Source: Pseudomonadota bacterium
Lineage (GTDB): Bacteria; Desulfobacterota; Desulfobulbia; Desulfobulbales; Desulfurivibrionaceae
NCBI GenBank assembly: GCA_018830485.1
Contig: JAHJRQ010000015.1
Span: forward strand, 719,081 to 783,080
Reading direction: 5' to 3'
Length of the DNA: 64,000 nucleotides
The translations under genes and the position numbers were made by a program. The notes under the pieces are model-generated. The model was not told the origin of the DNA, did not search any database, and saw nothing but the letters and a program-made list of their open reading frames with translations. Positions 53,792 through 61,932 of the stretch are shown here, in pieces (within the stretch, counting starts at the first letter, position 1; each line of letters begins with the position of its first letter).

Positions 53792-55138
53792 TTACGGTTT
53801 GCAGGAAACATGGCAGACCCCGGAGGGGGTTTCCCTGGCAAAGGGGAAATATTTCTTCTTGAGCCAGAGGGCCACGTTGACCAGACCGATGAGCACCGGC
53901 ACTTCGACCAGCGGCCCGATCACCGCGGCAAAGGCGACGCCGGAGTTGATGCCGAACACGGCGATGGCCACGGCGATGGCCAGCTCGAAGTTGTTGGAGG
54001 CGGCGGTGAAGGAGAGGGTGGCGGACTGCTCGTAGGTGGCTCCCACTTTTAGGGACATGAAAAAAGAGACCAGGAACATGACCAGAAAGTAGATGGTGAG
54101 CGGGATGGCGATGCGGACCACGTCAAAGGGCAATTGCACGATGTGTTCGCCCTTGAGGGAAAACATCACCATGATGGTGAAGAGCAGGAAGACCAGAGTG
54201 AAGGGGCTGATCCTGGGGATCAGTTTTTCCTGGTACCAGGCTTCGCCCTTGAGCTTCACCCCGATAAAGCGGGTCAGCATCCCGGCGATGAAGGGGATGC
54301 CGAGATAGATGAAGACCGACTCGGCGATCTGTGCCATGGAGATGTCCACCACCGCGCCGGTCAGCCCCAGCCAGCCCGGCAGCACCGAGATGAAAAACCA
54401 GGCGTAGACCGAGAAGAAGAGCACCTGGAAGATGGAGTTGAAGGCCACCAGCCCGGCGCAGTATTCGGTGTCGCCGCTGGCCAGATCGTTCCAGACAATG
54501 ACCATGGCGATGCAGCGGGCCAGGCCGATGAGGATCAGCCCCACCATGTATTCGTGGTGGCCGGAAAGAAAGGCGATGGCCAGCAAAAACATGAGCACCG
54601 GGCCGATGATCCAGTTCTGCACCAGGGAAAGGGCCAGCACCCTGAAATTGCGGAAAACCTCGTGCAGCTTTTCGTAGCGCACCTTGGCCAGGGGCGGGTA
54701 CATCATCAAAATCAGGCCGATGGCGATGGGGATGTTGGTGGCGCCGACCTGGAAGGAGTTGATGATTTCGGTGACCGGCGGGTAGAGATACCCTCCCATC
54801 ACCCCGATGAACATGGCCAGGAAGATCCAGAGGGTCAGGTACTGGTCGAGGAAGGAGAGTCTTTTGCCTGTTTCCGGCCCGGGGTTCTTCGGAAGGGTGC
54901 TGTTCTCCAAGCCGAGCCAGGCGAGGGCTTCCTTTTTATCGGGAACCTTTCCCACACATTGCACCGTGCCGTCGATGACCACCGCAGGGGTTGAGAAGAC
55001 GCCAAAGGCGGCGATCTGTTCAAAATCCGTCACTTTTTCGATGACGGCCTGCGTCCCGGTCTCGTCCAACACGCTTTGCATGAGGCGTTCCACCTCGCGG
55101 CACTTGGGGCAGCCTGGGCCCAACACTTGAATTTTCAT
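53792..55138 (-). CDS. acr3: Thioredoxin-ACR3 arsenite permease fusion
   Basis: From ATG 55138 (AGGAGAAT site) the protein has 448 residues. Residues 1-80 are a thioredoxin_3 domain with CPKC at 10-13 and STPAVVID. From about residue 95 a ten-helix permease of the ACR3 family follows, with the conserved cysteine in [19 protein letters not shown] and [17 protein letters not shown]. It should export arsenite from the cytoplasm. Fusing a redox domain to the permease is uncommon. The C-terminus adds a short tail with two cysteines (GVCHVSC). A putative ArsR operator lies 54 bases before the start. Confidence 0.92.
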   Translation of the reverse strand: MKIQVLGPGCPKCREVERLMQSVLDETGTQAVIEKVTDFEQIAAFGVFSTPAVVIDGTVQCVGKVPDKKEALAWLGLENSTLPKNPGPETGKRLSFLDQYLTLWIFLAMFIGVMGGYLYPPVTEIINSFQVGATNIPIAIGLILMMYPPLAKVRYEKLHEVFRNFRVLALSLVQNWIIGPVLMFLLAIAFLSGHHEYMVGLILIGLARCIAMVIVWNDLASGDTEYCAGLVAFNSIFQVLFFSVYAWFFISVLPGWLGLTGAVVDISMAQIAESVFIYLGIPFIAGMLTRFIGVKLKGEAWYQEKLIPRISPFTLVFLLFTIMVMFSLKGEHIVQLPFDVVRIAIPLTIYFLVMFLVSFFMSLKVGATYEQSATLSFTAASNNFELAIAVAIAVFGINSGVAFAAVIGPLVEVPVLIGLVNVALWLKKKYFPFARETPSGVCHVSCKP

Positions 55139-55191
55139 GGTGATTCTCCTGTCACACTTGCCGGCATTGGTCGCCGGGTGATTTCCTCTTG

Positions 55192-55210
55192 TATCCGCAT
55201 AGGCGGATGA
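55192..55210. promoter_or_regulatory. Putative ArsR operator before the ACR3 fusion gene
   Basis: The 19-base sequence TATCCGCATAGGCGGATGA contains the perfect palindrome ATCCGC-ATAG-GCGGAT. It lies between arsR and the permease gene. A near-identical copy precedes arsR. Confidence 0.72.
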
Positions 55211-55225
55211 GTGGGGCAAAAAAAA

Positions 55226-55567
55226 TCAGGCGCAAGGTTTCTTGGTGCGGCGAAACTCCTCCAGGGCCGCATGGTCCTGGAGCGTGTCCGGCAGCTCCCG
55301 TAATCGCTTGCCGAGCAGCGCGACCAGTTCCTGGGAAAAAGGCGTCGGCATCTCGGCCAGCCGGTAATACATCCAAACCCCGCGGCGCCTGCCTTTTACC
55401 CAGCCCGTGTTGCGCAGATAGGCGAGATGCCGGGAGATTGTCGATTGCGGCAACCGGAGCACGGCCATCAGGTCGCACACGCACAGTTCGCCGTTCAGGA
55501 GCAGGGCCAGAATCCGCAGGCGTGGCTCCTCGGAGAGGGCTTTGAAAAATTGTGCTGTTGTCCGCAT
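55226..55567 (-). CDS. arsR: ArsR-family transcriptional repressor
   Basis: The 113-residue winged-helix protein starts at ATG 55567 after AGGAGG. It has the As(III)-binding cysteine pair in ELCVCDL and the recognition helix QSTISRHLAYLRNTG. A further C-terminal cysteine (KKPCA) may contribute to metal binding. It should repress itself and the ACR3 operon until arsenite binds. Copies of the same palindrome precede both genes. No arsC reductase is present in the cluster. Confidence 0.93.
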   Translation of the reverse strand: MRTTAQFFKALSEEPRLRILALLLNGELCVCDLMAVLRLPQSTISRHLAYLRNTGWVKGRRRGVWMYYRLAEMPTPFSQELVALLGKRLRELPDTLQDHAALEEFRRTKKPCA

Positions 55568-55611
55568 GGCGCCTCCTGGTATCCGTGACATGTTCTCCTT
55601 CGGAATTATTA

Positions 55612-55630
55612 TATCCGCATAGGCAGATGA
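55612..55630. promoter_or_regulatory. Putative ArsR operator before arsR
   Basis: TATCCGCATAGGCAGATGA differs by one base from the site at 55192-55210. It lies 45 bases upstream of the arsR start, in the same orientation. Confidence 0.72.
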
Positions 55631-55642
55631 ATCCAAGGTCAA

Positions 55643-56175
55643 TTGTTGCGCGGGTGCGAAATTTTCTGCCCCATTTCCCGCATATACTTTTTGCTGTTTC
55701 TGGCATACAATGGCCCATAGGGTTTCCAGGCCCCGCCGGCCACCATTTTTTCCTGGGGCGTCACCGCTGCGGGTGCGGCTCAGGGTTCATGCCTTGAGCA
55801 GTGACCAGACGCATGGGAGCCTTGAAAAATTCAAGGCTCCCATGCGGGGCAAGGACGCCCCGTCATTTTCAGCCACTTACGTTGCTGAAAATGTGAGCAA
55901 AGGCAAAACTTGTTTTGGTTTTGCGGCTTGAAGAAATCAACAGGAAGTTGATTTCTTCAAGGTTCCCTCATGGGTTGCATGCTCGCTTTGCCGCGGGGGG
56001 TGATGATGGTCCTTTCCGCGGCGCTGGTGTAAGGCAATTCAGAACGAAAAGTGCAGAAGCAAAAATGACGGATAATAAAAATGAAACAACAAAATAACCG
56101 ATGCGATTTGGGGCTGGAGGGAAATGATTTTTTCCCATTTTTAATTTTTCACCCTTCATTTTTCACTGCATTGCC
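55643..56175. other. Intergenic region with multi-hairpin repeat copy A
   Basis: This 533-base gap between arsR and srkA holds the repeat at 55811-55961. An AT-rich run follows at about 56050-56165 and probably contains the srkA promoter. No gene was recognised. Confidence 0.5.
55811..55961 (+). repeat. Multi-hairpin repeat, copy A
   Basis: Five hairpins follow each other. They are a perfect 16-bp stem at 55811-55845 (GCATGGGAGCCTTGAA, AAA loop), GGGGC/GCCCC at 55846-55861, CATTTTCAGC/GCTGAAAATG at 55864-55893, CAAAAC/GTTTTG at 55904-55917, and a perfect 15-bp stem at 55927-55961 (CTTGAAGAAATCAAC). An inverted, nearly identical copy lies at 63863-64000. No open reading frame or transposase is inside. 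Confidence 0.9.
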
Positions 56176-57180
56176 ATGAACCGCACCGTCGCGCCCCACG
56201 CGCATTCCGCTTTTCACCGTCTGACTCCGGACATGGTCCTCGGGTTGGTGGAAAAAGCTCTGGATATCCGTTGCACCAATCTTTGCCGTCCCCTGGCCAG
56301 CTACATCAACCGGGTTTACGAGCTGGAGGGCGAAAACGGCGAAGGGCTGGTGGTCAAGTTCTACCGGCCCGGGCGCTGGAGCAATGCCGCGCTCCAGGAC
56401 GAGCATGAATTCCTGCTTGAGCTTTCCGGCCGGGAGATTCCCGTCGTCGCCCCGCTTGTCTTGCAGGGAAACAGCAGTTTGGGAGAGCACGAGGGGATGT
56501 ATTTTGCCGTGTTCCCCAAATGCGGCGGCCGCAGTTCGGATGAATACACCGATGAGCAGTGGCTGGAAATCGGCCGCTTGCTCGGCCGTACCCACGCCGT
56601 GGGCGCGGGCCGGACCCCGGAGGGGCGGATCACCATGACCCCGGAAAAATCAACCCGGCAACAGGTGGATTATCTCCTGGCAGGGAAATTCCTGCCCGCG
56701 GATCTTGCCCCGCAATTCGCTGAGCTGGCCAAGACCCTGATCGGTGAAATAAGCCCGCTGTTCGCCAACACCGAGATGATCCGAATCCACGGCGACTGTC
56801 ATTTCTCCAACCTCATCTACCGTCCGGGCGAATCCTTCTATCTCATCGATTTCGACGACATGGCCCTGGGGCCGCCGGTGCAGGATTTCTGGATGCTGCT
56901 GCCCGGCTACCGGGAAGAGACCTTTGCCGAGATCGACCTTTTTCTCGAGGGCTACGAGACCTTCCGGGATTTCGACCGGCGCAGCCTGCGCCTGATCGAG
57001 CCGCTGAGGGCCATGCGCTTTATCCACTACATGGCCTGGTGCGGGTATCAGGTGGCGGAAGAGGGGTTGAGCAGGGTGGCCCCGGATTTCGGCAGCCGCG
57101 AGTACTGGCAGCGGGAGCTGCGCGATCTTGCCGAGCAGATGGAGCGGATCAGAACCGAGCCGCAGGGGAACCGGCTTTGA
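56176..57180 (+). CDS. srkA: Stress response kinase A (YihE/RdoA-like)
   Basis: The 334-residue protein matches the SrkA family of Ser/Thr kinases with the aminoglycoside-phosphotransferase fold. Motifs are YINRVYELEGENGEGLVVKFYRPGRW (nucleotide lysine), the catalytic IHGDCHFSNLIY and the metal-binding LIDFDDMALGPPVQDFW. Its length is close to the 328 residues of the E. coli enzyme. SrkA helps cells survive envelope and oxidative stress. It stands alone after repeat copy A. Confidence 0.93.
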   Translation: MNRTVAPHAHSAFHRLTPDMVLGLVEKALDIRCTNLCRPLASYINRVYELEGENGEGLVVKFYRPGRWSNAALQDEHEFLLELSGREIPVVAPLVLQGNSSLGEHEGMYFAVFPKCGGRSSDEYTDEQWLEIGRLLGRTHAVGAGRTPEGRITMTPEKSTRQQVDYLLAGKFLPADLAPQFAELAKTLIGEISPLFANTEMIRIHGDCHFSNLIYRPGESFYLIDFDDMALGPPVQDFWMLLPGYREETFAEIDLFLEGYETFRDFDRRSLRLIEPLRAMRFIHYMAWCGYQVAEEGLSRVAPDFGSREYWQRELRDLAEQMERIRTEPQGNRL

Positions 57181-57457
57181 GGCGTAGTTGCCGGTCGGGT
57201 GGCGGCGGAGTTGACGGTAAATTGCTGTATCAGCCCTGGCTCCTGCTTTTTTATGCATCATCTCCTCTAATGTGTCGGTGAGAATTGCGCATGCGTGTGC
57301 TTTCCATCCTTGTGTCGGCGGTTCCGCCGGAATTATTCTCTCATAACATTAGAAAATATTATTTCCATCTAGCCGCGGACCTCTTTTGCCTATATCCTAA
57401 TAGTAATTTTTACCGTTATGTGTATTCCTACAAACTCAAAGCGTGGACGGAGGTGTT

Positions 57458-58921
57458 ATGATAAAAAAAATGGTGAGTTATTCCATTGCGTTGGGAGGCG
57501 TTTCACTGGGCGCTCTCCTGCTGTCCGGCTTGGGAAATGCCATGGAAAAACCTGATCCCATGATGTATCCCTATGCCCCGTCCTTGCTGCGGTATCAGAA
57601 AAGTTCGGCACAATTTACCCCGCCTGAGACCTGTGCCGGGTGCCACCCGCAACAATATCAGGAGTGGCAGGGTTCCATGCATGCTCTGGCGTTTACGGAT
57701 CCGGTCTACCAGGGAGAGCTGAACAAGGCGCATAAGGCTGTTGGCAACGATGTTACCCGTCAATGCGAAGGGTGTCATACCCCTGCCGGAGTCGTAACCG
57801 GGGAGGTCAAGGGACCTGGGGTGAGCGGCTTAAGCGATGTTGCGGTCAGTGGAGTTTCCTGCGACATCTGTCACTCGGTCAGCGGCCATAGCGGCTGGGA
57901 AACCCCATACCGGCAGCCGGAAAACGGTTCGCTCATCCTTTCTCCGGGCAAGGATACCCCTGCTGGACCTGTGCTTACGAAATACGGTCCCAACAAGCGG
58001 ACAGAAGAGTGCGGCGGCGGTTTCCATGAATGCGTGGAGCAACCGCTGCTTGCCAAGAGCGAACTCTGTGCAAATTGTCACCAGGTTCACCATTACGAGA
58101 GCCATACTCCTCTGGAGTCCACTTATAGGGAGTGGAAGGATGGACCCTATGCGGTGAAGGGGATCGGGTGTCAGGATTGCCATATGGTGGATACCGAAAC
58201 TTTTATCCGCTCTGCCGATACCTTTAAAAAACCTGAGCGCGGTCAGATTCGCCACTATTTCAACGGCGCCAATTTTCTGGTCTATGCCCTGGCTGAACAG
58301 GCGGCGAAGAAGTCCGGCGATGAAGAGCTGGCCAAAAATATACACGAAAAATATGCCATGGCCGTCGCCCGCCTGCAAGCGGCTGCGGATCTGGAGGTAA
58401 CCCCTGTATATCGCGACCAGCGGCTGGCCGAGATCAAGGTGCGGGTGAAAAATTTGCGCGCCGGCCATAATCTGCCGACTTCTCTCACCAATATACGGCA
58501 GCTCTGGCTTGAGATGACGGTGAAAGATCAGAGCGGCAAGGTGGTGATGACCACGGGCACGGTCAATAAAAAAGGCGAACTTCCCAAGGAGGCTCGTCTC
58601 TTCAATTCCGAGGGCATGGAAAAGGGCTTTCATTTTGCCGTGGATCCCTGGGAGGTCATCGCCTTTGCCAGGCATGACACCATTCCGCCCAAGGGATACA
58701 AGGATGTGTATTACGGCGTGTCTGCCGGCTCCGGCAAGGGTCCTCTGTCCGTCGAGGTAAAGCTGCGCTATCGCCAGGCGGAGCAGGAACTTGCCCATGC
58801 GCTGCTTGCTGCGGTACCCAAGGATATCGATCTGGCCGCGACATACGGCCTGACCGCCATGCCGGATTTGCCCATTGTCGACATGGTCAGCAAATCTGTG
58901 AAAGTAAAGCCTGTTTTGTAA
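57458..58921 (+). CDS. Pentaheme cytochrome c (cytochrome c554-like)
   Basis: From ATG 57458 (GGAGGTG site) the protein has 487 residues. A signal peptide covers residues 1-29 (cleavage likely after GLGNA). Five CxxCH heme motifs lie at 59-63, 103-107, 135-139, 204-208 and 238-242, all in the first half. The rest, about 250-487, has no heme motif and looks like a beta-rich domain (EIKVRVKNLRAGHNLPTSLTN). The arrangement resembles cytochrome c554-type multiheme proteins. The partner is unknown. The 277-base upstream gap shows no clear promoter. Confidence 0.92.
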   Translation: MIKKMVSYSIALGGVSLGALLLSGLGNAMEKPDPMMYPYAPSLLRYQKSSAQFTPPETCAGCHPQQYQEWQGSMHALAFTDPVYQGELNKAHKAVGNDVTRQCEGCHTPAGVVTGEVKGPGVSGLSDVAVSGVSCDICHSVSGHSGWETPYRQPENGSLILSPGKDTPAGPVLTKYGPNKRTEECGGGFHECVEQPLLAKSELCANCHQVHHYESHTPLESTYREWKDGPYAVKGIGCQDCHMVDTETFIRSADTFKKPERGQIRHYFNGANFLVYALAEQAAKKSGDEELAKNIHEKYAMAVARLQAAADLEVTPVYRDQRLAEIKVRVKNLRAGHNLPTSLTNIRQLWLEMTVKDQSGKVVMTTGTVNKKGELPKEARLFNSEGMEKGFHFAVDPWEVIAFARHDTIPPKGYKDVYYGVSAGSGKGPLSVEVKLRYRQAEQELAHALLAAVPKDIDLAATYGLTAMPDLPIVDMVSKSVKVKPVL

Positions 58922-59586
58922 TGGGAACTGTGCACAATTTGTCACACCGGTTTTTATAGAACCTCCCGGAATTTCCGTCATACCGGCTTTCACCGGTATG
59001 ACGGAAAACATATTCGGCACGATTTTTCAACATCCTGCCAATGCTAATCGCGGTCTATTATCGCGGTTGAGGATTGTTGCTGTTGATCACTCTTGCAAGG
59101 AGGTGCTTGTGGCAGAAGAGGCAATGGCCGGATGTGCCCGTCCCACAGGCGGCCCGGCTGCTGAGGAGCCGGCCGCAGAGGAACAGCGGGAAAGAATAAA
59201 ATGCAGCAACCGCAGATGAGCATGGTTGGCCGGAAGGCGCCGAAAATCCGGCCCATCGTTTTTGCGCCGCGCCTTAACCCATTGCGGCTTCCCGCCACTG
59301 TTCTGTCTTTGAGCAAGCCAAGCCTCCTCCTCAACTCACCCGGAAGCCGATCAGGCGGCGGAATCAGGAGCCCCCCGGTATTCGCTGCGCTTCCAGATAT
59401 TCAGGAAAACCGAGGCGTTGCTGTGTTCAAAGATCGGTTTTTGCAATTTTTGTGAGCAGGCCACGGAAACCGCATTGACACTTCCCTGCTGCTTCTGAGA
59501 GCATGGAAGAGTCGGCAGGCAGAAACCCTTGCGCGACACCACCGATGGCAGTCATGCCAAAACATCAACGAATCAGGAGGAATGCA
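58922..59586. other. Gene-poor region between cytochrome and Cache genes
   Basis: About 665 bases with only short, unsupported frames. It holds the palindrome at 58972-59007. I see no RNA gene or promoter I can defend. Confidence 0.5.
58972..59007. repeat. REP-like palindrome
   Basis: A perfect 15-bp stem (TTTCCGTCATACCGG and its complement) with the loop CTTTCA lies 51 bases past the cytochrome stop. It is of the GTCATxCCGG type, which is scattered through many bacterial genomes. No T-run follows, so a terminator role is unproven. Confidence 0.8.
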
Positions 59587-60093
59587 ATGAGGATTTTTTC
59601 GAAATGCAGGGTTGCACCGATGTTGGCGCTGTTTGCCTTTGGACTGGTCATGGCCGGGGCGGTTACCGCCATGGCGGCAACGGAATCTTCGGCCAAGATC
59701 AAAACCGCCATGGCCGCCATGAAAGATGAGGCCGCCAAGCTTGGCGCACCCAAGATTGAAGGAGGAGCGCTCTTCTTCGGCGCCAGCAAGATAAACGACA
59801 ACTATGCGCTGGTGGACTCCCTGAAAGCCAAGTTCGGCTGCACCGCCACCTTTTTCATGAAAAAAGGGGATGCGTTCGTCCGGGTCAGCACCAATGTGAT
59901 GAAAGACGGCAAACGTGCGGTCGGCACCCCTCTGGACCCAAGCGGCCCTGCCATCGCGGCCATCCGCCAGGGCAATGCCTTTTACGGAATGGTTGATATC
60001 CTCGGCAAGCTGTACGACACCGGCTATGAACCGATCAAGAACGCCGGCGGCGAAATCATCGGCGTGTACTACATCGGCTACCTGATGGAATAA
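59587..60093 (+). CDS. Stand-alone periplasmic Cache-domain protein
   Basis: The 168-residue protein starts at ATG 59587 with an AGGAGGAA site. A signal peptide covers residues 1-31 (ending TAMAA). The mature part is one Cache_3/Cache_2-type sensor fold: GALFFGASKINDNYALVDSL, CTATFFMKKGDAFVRVST, GTPLDPSGPA and EIIGVYYIGYL. Normally such a domain is the outer part of a chemoreceptor or kinase; here it is free. The gene lies 185 bases before a chemoreceptor gene on the same strand, so it may act as its ligand-binding partner. Confidence 0.88.
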   Translation: MRIFSKCRVAPMLALFAFGLVMAGAVTAMAATESSAKIKTAMAAMKDEAAKLGAPKIEGGALFFGASKINDNYALVDSLKAKFGCTATFFMKKGDAFVRVSTNVMKDGKRAVGTPLDPSGPAIAAIRQGNAFYGMVDILGKLYDTGYEPIKNAGGEIIGVYYIGYLME

Positions 60094-60278
60094 CACGGCA
60101 CGCTGGAGCTTCGCTCGCGGCGGTTGCGAAGGGGGAAAGGGGAAATTGTCCCGCGACTGTGGGGGGGAAGGCAAAAATAGTATGGGTCGGCAAGGGAGCA
60201 ATGGTTGATGGGATTTTTCTCCCTTGTCGACAGAATCATATCAACGCTATCGTTTATCACAGTGCATAAAGGAAAAAG

Positions 60279-61886
60279 ATGTCCAGGAAACAGGCAACCA
60301 TAGGCAAGAAAATCGGGGCAGGGTTCGGGGGGGTTCTCCTGCTGGTCGTGGTACTCACCGGAATTTATGAGTTTGCGTTGATCTCCGCCACAGCGAAGTT
60401 CACCCGTCTCATCGAACAGGATATGGCCATAGCCCTGCGCGCCAGCACGGCCAAGATCGTCTTGATTCAGTGCCGGCAGGATGAGAAAATGTTGCTGTAT
60501 GCTGACGATGCGCTGCTCGCCAAGGAAGCCGACGGCTATATCGCTTCCTTCAAGGAGGAGCTTGAAGCCATCGCGAATCTGGCCAAGGATGCAGGGCAGC
60601 CAAAACTGATGGACAACGCCCGGCAGCTCCTGACCTTGGCCGATGACTACCAAAAAGCCTTCGGCGCCATGCTCGCCGCCCCCGTGGGCAATGAACGCAT
60701 GGTCGCCGCCCTGGCGGTGCGTAAAACAACCAAGGCTGTTGATCCGCTGCTGGACGAGTTGCTCAATGAAGCCAAGGAAGGGGCGCACAAACAAACCATT
60801 CTGGCCACGGATTCAGCCACCTTCCAGGCCAGGATCGCCCTGGGGCTGGGGATTACGGTTTTGGTGACCGGCGGGTTGCTGGCAGTCTTCCTCGGCCGGG
60901 GCATCTCGACCACCCTTAAGCGGATTAGCCTCGCTCTGGGCGACGGCGCCAATCAGGTCGGCGCGGCGGCGGGGGAGGTCTCCTCTTCCAGCCAGACCTT
61001 GGCCGAAGGTGCGTCCCAGCAGGCGGCGGCGGTGGAAGAAACCTCCGCCTCCCTGGAAGAGGTCGGGGCCATGATCAAGCAGGATGCCGACAACGCCCGG
61101 CAGGCGGACGCGCTGATGAAGGATGCGAATCAGGTTATCCAGAACGCCGATGAATCCATGAAGAAACTCACCGCTTCCATGCATGAGATCTCGGCGGCCA
61201 GCGCCGAAACCCAGAAGATCGTGAAAACCATTGACGAGATAGCCTTCCAGACCAATCTGCTGGCCCTGAATGCCGCGGTTGAGGCGGCCCGCGCCGGCGA
61301 GGCAGGAGCCGGATTCGCGGTGGTGGCCGATGAAGTGCGCAATCTGGCCATGCGGGCGGCGGAGGCGGCGAAAAACACCTCCAATCTCATTGAGGGCACG
61401 GTGCAAAAGATCACCACGGGCAACGCCCTGGTCAGCGAGACCAGCGAGTCATTTAATGTTGCCGCCCAATCCACCACCCGTATCGGTACGATCATCACCG
61501 AGATGGCCGGAGCGGCAAGCCAGCAGGCCAACGCCATCAGCCAGGTCACCAAGGCTATTCACGAGATCGACACCGTGACCCAGAGCAATGCCGCGGCAGC
61601 GGAGCAATCCGCCGCCGCCTCCGAGGAGCTCAGCGCCCAGGCCGAGATGATGAACGGCTCGGTGAGGGAATTGCTGGCCCTGGTTATCTGCGCGCAGGAA
61701 GGAGATCCAGGCGGCGCAATTGCCTCGGCTAAGTTGAGCCGGATCAAGAGGCCGGCGGCCAAGCTCACGGCTCCGCGGAAAACGGTACCCGCGCGAAAGG
61801 CACTGCCGCCCGCAGGCAAGAAACAAGCGGCCTCGCCGAAACCTGAAGACGTGATCCCCATGGGCGAGGAGTTCGAGGATTTTTAA
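60279..61886 (+). CDS. Methyl-accepting chemotaxis protein
   Basis: The 535-residue chemoreceptor has membrane segments at about 12-35 and 187-208, enclosing a helical periplasmic domain of about 150 residues. The signalling hairpin tip reads [22 protein letters not shown]. The C-terminus has a basic, proline-rich linker (about 485-525) and ends in EEFEDF, an acidic-aromatic tail that may tether adaptation enzymes. No heme motif is present, unlike the chemoreceptor at 37625. It lies between the Cache gene and cooS. Confidence 0.93.
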   Translation: MSRKQATIGKKIGAGFGGVLLLVVVLTGIYEFALISATAKFTRLIEQDMAIALRASTAKIVLIQCRQDEKMLLYADDALLAKEADGYIASFKEELEAIANLAKDAGQPKLMDNARQLLTLADDYQKAFGAMLAAPVGNERMVAALAVRKTTKAVDPLLDELLNEAKEGAHKQTILATDSATFQARIALGLGITVLVTGGLLAVFLGRGISTTLKRISLALGDGANQVGAAAGEVSSSSQTLAEGASQQAAAVEETSASLEEVGAMIKQDADNARQADALMKDANQVIQNADESMKKLTASMHEISAASAETQKIVKTIDEIAFQTNLLALNAAVEAARAGEAGAGFAVVADEVRNLAMRAAEAAKNTSNLIEGTVQKITTGNALVSETSESFNVAAQSTTRIGTIITEMAGAASQQANAISQVTKAIHEIDTVTQSNAAAAEQSAAASEELSAQAEMMNGSVRELLALVICAQEGDPGGAIASAKLSRIKRPAAKLTAPRKTVPARKALPPAGKKQAASPKPEDVIPMGEEFEDF

Positions 61887-61932
61887 CCGGGCAAGGGCCT
61901 GATCTTTTCCGGGAACACGAAGAGGACGCAGC

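Noticed and set aside
55811..55961. CRISPR-like reading of the repeated hairpins
   Set aside because: The hairpins differ from one another, there are no regular spacers and no cas genes. It is a structured dispersed repeat.
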